From positions 682,001 to 746,000 of the forward strand of contig JADJTQ010000001.1 of the NCBI GenBank assembly GCA_016711125.1: DNA of 64,000 nt, in the 5' to 3' direction. Below are positions 61,134-64,000 of the stretch, piece by piece; positions within the stretch are counted from its first letter, which is position 1, and each line of letters begins with the position of its first letter. Below the pieces are notes generated by a model that made no database searches, was not told where the DNA came from, and saw nothing but the letters and a program-made list of their open reading frames with translations. The translations under genes were made by a program, and so were the position numbers. This DNA is from Saprospiraceae bacterium. Its GTDB lineage: Bacteria; Bacteroidota; Bacteroidia; Chitinophagales; Saprospiraceae.

Positions 61134-62078
61134 ATGGAAGTATTAATGCTTACCAACTGGGTCCGATCTGCTTGTAATGGTGATCAGCAAGCATGGAATT
61201 CTTTATATCGCAGTTGTCATGCAAATTTATTAAGTAAAGCATTCCGGATTTGCGGGAATACTCAGACCGCAAAAGATTCGGTTCAGGATGCCTTTTTACT
61301 AGCCTATCTGAATCTCAATAAATTAAAAGAACCACGCACTTTTTATGGCTGGATTGAGAGAATATGCATCAATTGTTGTTATCGTGCGGTACGGACTAAT
61401 CGACATTTGCCCATCGCAGGAATTCCTCTTGAAAATGAAGTATGGTGGGAAGATGAACTGGAGAAAAAGTTTGATGAGATTTCTAAACACGTTGAAATTT
61501 TTGATGGTTTGGCCAACCTTTCAGATACATTGAGAAGTACTTTATTGCTCCGCTACTTCACCAGGTATAATTCTTACGACGATATTTCATTGATTCTTGG
61601 CATACCTGCGGGGACTGTTCGTAGTCGTTTGAATCAGGCTAAACAAAAGATGTCTGAATATTGGCAATTAGACAAGTTTATTGACGATAGGTACGTTAAA
61701 GATGCAGAAGAGTGGAATAGCTTTTACCTGGAAACCCTAATGAAGGTGCATAATTCCCTGGATTCACGAAGTAGATTTATCAACCACTTGAATAAAGACA
61801 TTCTGTATTTTTTTACGAGTGGTAAGACACAAGTAGGGCGTATTATCATTGAGAAAGAGATAGAAGATGACCTGCTTCATGGCACTGGCTTTGGAGATGC
61901 AAATATCATTTCAAGTGGCGATATGACGGTGGTCGAGATTAAGAATATCAATTCAGAAGAATATCCTTATCGGTGTCCTGATTCAACGGTGATCGTTTTC
62001 CACCGGGTGAAGGGAAGTGTTGTAAAAATTAATCTTCATAATTCGTCGATGGATACTGAGGCCGAAATACAGGTTTGA
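61134..62078 (+). CDS. ECF sigma-70 factor with C-terminal extension
   Basis: About 314 residues from ATG 61134; GTG 61128 and ATG 61146 are other options. Region 2 (about 10-85) shows FRICGNTQTAKDSVQDAFLLAYLN. Region 4 (about 130-180) has LLRYFTRYNSYDDISLILGI and the recognition helix PAGTVRSRLNQAKQKM. A further 125 residues form an extension that looks like a SnoaL/NTF2-type fold (FFTSGKTQVGRIIIEKEIED, SSGDMTVVEIKNIN). ECF factors with such extensions are regulated by the extension rather than by an anti-sigma factor, and none is encoded next to it. The secreted protein gene 66 bp downstream is a candidate target. Confidence 0.85.
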   Translation: MEVLMLTNWVRSACNGDQQAWNSLYRSCHANLLSKAFRICGNTQTAKDSVQDAFLLAYLNLNKLKEPRTFYGWIERICINCCYRAVRTNRHLPIAGIPLENEVWWEDELEKKFDEISKHVEIFDGLANLSDTLRSTLLLRYFTRYNSYDDISLILGIPAGTVRSRLNQAKQKMSEYWQLDKFIDDRYVKDAEEWNSFYLETLMKVHNSLDSRSRFINHLNKDILYFFTSGKTQVGRIIIEKEIEDDLLHGTGFGDANIISSGDMTVVEIKNINSEEYPYRCPDSTVIVFHRVKGSVVKINLHNSSMDTEAEIQV

Positions 62079-62144
62079 AAAAAAATATGAGTTCAAATCG
62101 AACTTTTCATCGACACTTGGATCTTTTAAGAAAATAGTGTAGTC

Positions 62145-62693
62145 ATGAAGAAATCGATCAAATATCTTACTGCTGTCGCCATAATGGGTTTAGCAAATAT
62201 TGCAGTGGGACAGTCAGGTCCTACCTGTGGCCTTGGCAACTTAGGGTGGCTCTCAAATCTTGATGGGCATTGGCAAGCTTTAGTGAAAATAACTATAGGT
62301 CAAGAGCAATCCGAGACTATGTACTATGCAGATTTTAGTACCACCTCGGATGGCCAGGCCGTATTAATGAAGGAGGAAAGTGATATTCCAAACGTGGGAA
62401 AACTACATGGAACAAATCTAATCGGATTTGACCCCAATGACGGTAAAATTCACTGGTTTACTGTTGATAATCTCGGAACGACCCACGAGCATATTGGGTC
62501 ATTTTCTAATCAACACCATTTTGTGATGGCCCGTCACAGTATGCAAAATGGCAAAAATTATAAGGAAGACATCTCCATGCATTTGAAGGGGAGCGACAAT
62601 CTTGACCTGAAGGTGACTGCAACGATTGATGGAGTTATCCAGGAAATTATCGAAGGCACATTTGTGCGTGATCGGGCTACTGTGAATCCATAG
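62145..62693 (+). CDS. secreted beta-barrel-like protein of unknown function
   Basis: The 182-residue protein has a signal peptide (about 1-22, NIAVGQ). The mature part begins with two Cys-free short strands around GPTCGLGNLGWLSNLDGHWQ and alternating beta strands (MYYADFSTTSDGQAVLMKEE, KIHWFTVDNLGTTHEHIGSF). This is reminiscent of DUF1579 or lipocalin-like barrels that bind small ligands; the similarity is by pattern only. It follows the sigma factor by 66 bp on the same strand. No catalytic residues can be named. Confidence 0.7.
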   Translation: MKKSIKYLTAVAIMGLANIAVGQSGPTCGLGNLGWLSNLDGHWQALVKITIGQEQSETMYYADFSTTSDGQAVLMKEESDIPNVGKLHGTNLIGFDPNDGKIHWFTVDNLGTTHEHIGSFSNQHHFVMARHSMQNGKNYKEDISMHLKGSDNLDLKVTATIDGVIQEIIEGTFVRDRATVNP

Positions 62694-62855
62694 AGGCTGA
62701 GCACTATAAACCCAATTCTTATTATGGAGATGGTTTTTCGATAGACTTTATATTATTGGTTCTTGAACTAATCTTGGGAGATCTTTTGTAGTTGCGGACC
62801 AAATAACTTTCTCATATAAATTTACAGGTTCACTAAGCCTTTTACGAACTAATCC

Positions 62856-63839
62856 ATGTTTGAAAAGTATCACAATTTACTCTATTATTTCAGCCTATTT
62901 CTGATTACCGGGATAGTGCATGCTTCTTCGCAGAAGATCTGGATTGATACAGATATTGCGATTGGTAAATTTGGCCATGATGTAGATGACGGTATCGCAC
63001 TGATTATGGCCTTACAAGCACCTCAGGTAGAAATTATAGGGATTAGCCTGGTCTCCAATCCAAAGTATGGATATAAGGTCTGTCAAAGAATTTTGAATTA
63101 TTACGGTAATCCAGGAGACGAATTCCCAGTTTATAAAGGGGCAAAGAGGGCTAATCAGCTAGGCAATAGTAATGAGGCGGTACGGGCACTAGCGGAAGCA
63201 CTAACCAGAGAAAAGTTGACAATAATAGCCTTGGGACCTGCCACAAATATTGCTTCCGTCTTGTTGTTGTATCCTGAATTAAAAGATCAGATCATCCAGA
63301 TCATATGGTGTGCTGGGAGAAGACCATTTTCACACTTTAATCCCGGCAAGGGAAAAATCAATGTATGCGATTGTAATTTTGACCACTCGACGACAGCTGG
63401 TAAAATCCTCCTAGCATCAGGCGTGCACGTTGTTTTATCCGGATATGAATCTGCCTCTTCCATTTATATCTCAATGAATGATATAATGCCTTTAAAAGAG
63501 AGTGATTATAAGCCTGATAAATGGTTGTATCAACAATTGCGTTCCTGGTTGAAAATTTGGTCTTTTTTCCTTGGATCTGAAGGCTTCATCCCATTTGATG
63601 CAGTTACCATCGGGAGCTTTCTTTATCCGAACTTGACCTCAATCAGTGAAAGAGTACCAGCACTCATAGAAGATCATCCCAATGATTCACTATCCATTTT
63701 TAAACGAAGGAAACTTTTTCTGGTGGTCTCACCTGATTTAGTTTCAACCAGTGAAGTCGACTATTGCTCGATGATAGATTTAGAATTTAAAGATGAAATG
63801 CTGCAGCTGCTCTTGAATCGTAGACCGGGGCACAGGTAA
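62856..63839 (+). CDS. nucleoside hydrolase-like protein, exported
   Basis: The 327-residue protein has a signal peptide (about 1-23, ITGIVHAS). The inosine/uridine-preferring nucleoside hydrolase fold starts with the Ca-binding Asp cluster WIDTDIAIGKFGHDVDDG (D31, D33, D44, D45). An insertion separates the usual DTD and DD pairs; a subfamily with this spacing exists. Other features are TIIALGPATNIASVL, CDCNFDHSTTAGKIL (normally DFN-D) and FIPFDAVTI, giving the last Asp. It probably splits a ribosyl or related N-glycoside in the periplasm. It is a single gene on the plus strand. Confidence 0.85.
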   Translation: MFEKYHNLLYYFSLFLITGIVHASSQKIWIDTDIAIGKFGHDVDDGIALIMALQAPQVEIIGISLVSNPKYGYKVCQRILNYYGNPGDEFPVYKGAKRANQLGNSNEAVRALAEALTREKLTIIALGPATNIASVLLLYPELKDQIIQIIWCAGRRPFSHFNPGKGKINVCDCNFDHSTTAGKILLASGVHVVLSGYESASSIYISMNDIMPLKESDYKPDKWLYQQLRSWLKIWSFFLGSEGFIPFDAVTIGSFLYPNLTSISERVPALIEDHPNDSLSIFKRRKLFLVVSPDLVSTSEVDYCSMIDLEFKDEMLQLLLNRRPGHR

Positions 63840-63921
63840 TACACCGTTTACTTATGTAAAGGTCCACTATAAGATTAAGCACTATTATTTAGTAATCGTT
63901 TCTAAGTTAAATCGCATTAAA

Positions 63922-64000
63922 ATGATACAAAAATTAGCCGATCTCCAACCCATTATATTGATGGGTTTATTAATGACCATGTATACTCTGGAAAGTTTCA
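63922..64000 (+). CDS. start of a membrane protein, cut by the window end
   Basis: ATG 63922 opens a frame MIQKLADLQPIILMGLLMTM then YTLESF, hydrophobic from about residue 10. Twenty-six codons are visible. The TLESF ending resembles the N-terminus of sterol desaturase/fatty acid hydroxylase proteins, but this is a weak guess. An AT-rich upstream spacer of about 80 bp separates it from the nucleoside hydrolase gene. Confidence 0.5.
   Translation, partial: MIQKLADLQPIILMGLLMTMYTLESF

Noticed and set aside
62948..62990. Insertion in the nucleoside hydrolase Asp motif as a novelty
   Set aside because: A known subfamily has a similar spacer between DTD and DD; the other ligands are present.
1..64000. 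tRNA, rRNA, tmRNA or RNase P genes
   Set aside because: No T-arm or other characteristic motifs were found by eye; a covariance scan would be needed to exclude them fully.

Overview
The window comes from a member of the Bacteroidota, most likely a marine-type Saprospirales/Cytophagales-like lineage (order not provable here). The evidence is two SusC/SusD pairs, type IX secretion (T9SS) C-terminal sorting domains on three secreted proteins, a lipidated TamA (TamL) with TamB, SusD-like lipoproteins, ASPIC/UnbV beta-propeller lipoproteins, DUF1800/DUF1501 proteins, and moderate GC with A-rich translation starts. No rRNA, tRNA, CRISPR array or phage genes were seen.

Layout. 1-1343: a TA-flanked IS630-family element whose transposase carries three frameshifts; it sits inside a second sulfatase gene just after the metal-binding Asp pair. 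1484-6891: an intact lipoprotein sulfatase, 1.4 kb of non-coding repeats, and a secreted GH9 glucanase with a T9SS tail. 7041-11771: EamA exporter, PHP-domain protein, degenerate M23 lipoprotein, Omp28/thioredoxin-like T9SS protein, small conserved protein. 11814-15327: tightly packed TerC-ApbE-exonuclease-MbnP operon. 15578-20303: TPR-CHAT protein with a membrane tail, a repeat-filled spacer, FGGY sugar kinase. 20731-40072: nutrient-uptake island with tandem SusC-SusD / SusC-SusD, two very long ASPIC/UnbV propeller proteins, a third propeller, and a PIN toxin-antitoxin pair. 40126-41098: nested tandem repeats of about 400 bp. 41116-50226: broken DUF4143 ATPase, Gfo/Idh/MocA oxidoreductase, DUF1800-DUF1501-discoidin/T9SS operon, broken amidotransferase-like gene, RRM RNA-binding protein, and 0.6 kb of unassigned DNA. 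50227-64000: FkbM methyltransferase, tamL/tamB outer-membrane biogenesis operon, glyoxalase-like protein, GT-C glycosyltransferase, ECF sigma factor with C-terminal extension plus a secreted barrel-like protein, nucleoside hydrolase, and the start of a membrane protein.

How it fits together. Sulfatase(s), GH9, SusC/SusD pairs and sugar kinase point to use of (sulfated) polysaccharides, with T9SS delivering enzymes to the surface and TamL/TamB maintaining the envelope. The two SusCD pairs share a near-identical 30-nt leader and are recent-looking duplicates.

Caution. Thirteen reading-frame breaks affect nine loci. Most look like a single missing base, often in a homopolymer, which is compatible with assembly error. 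Two are in-frame stop codons, which indels cannot explain. Meanwhile long genes such as tamB (1666 codons) are intact. Whether the SusCD/UnbV island is decaying or mis-sequenced is the main open question.
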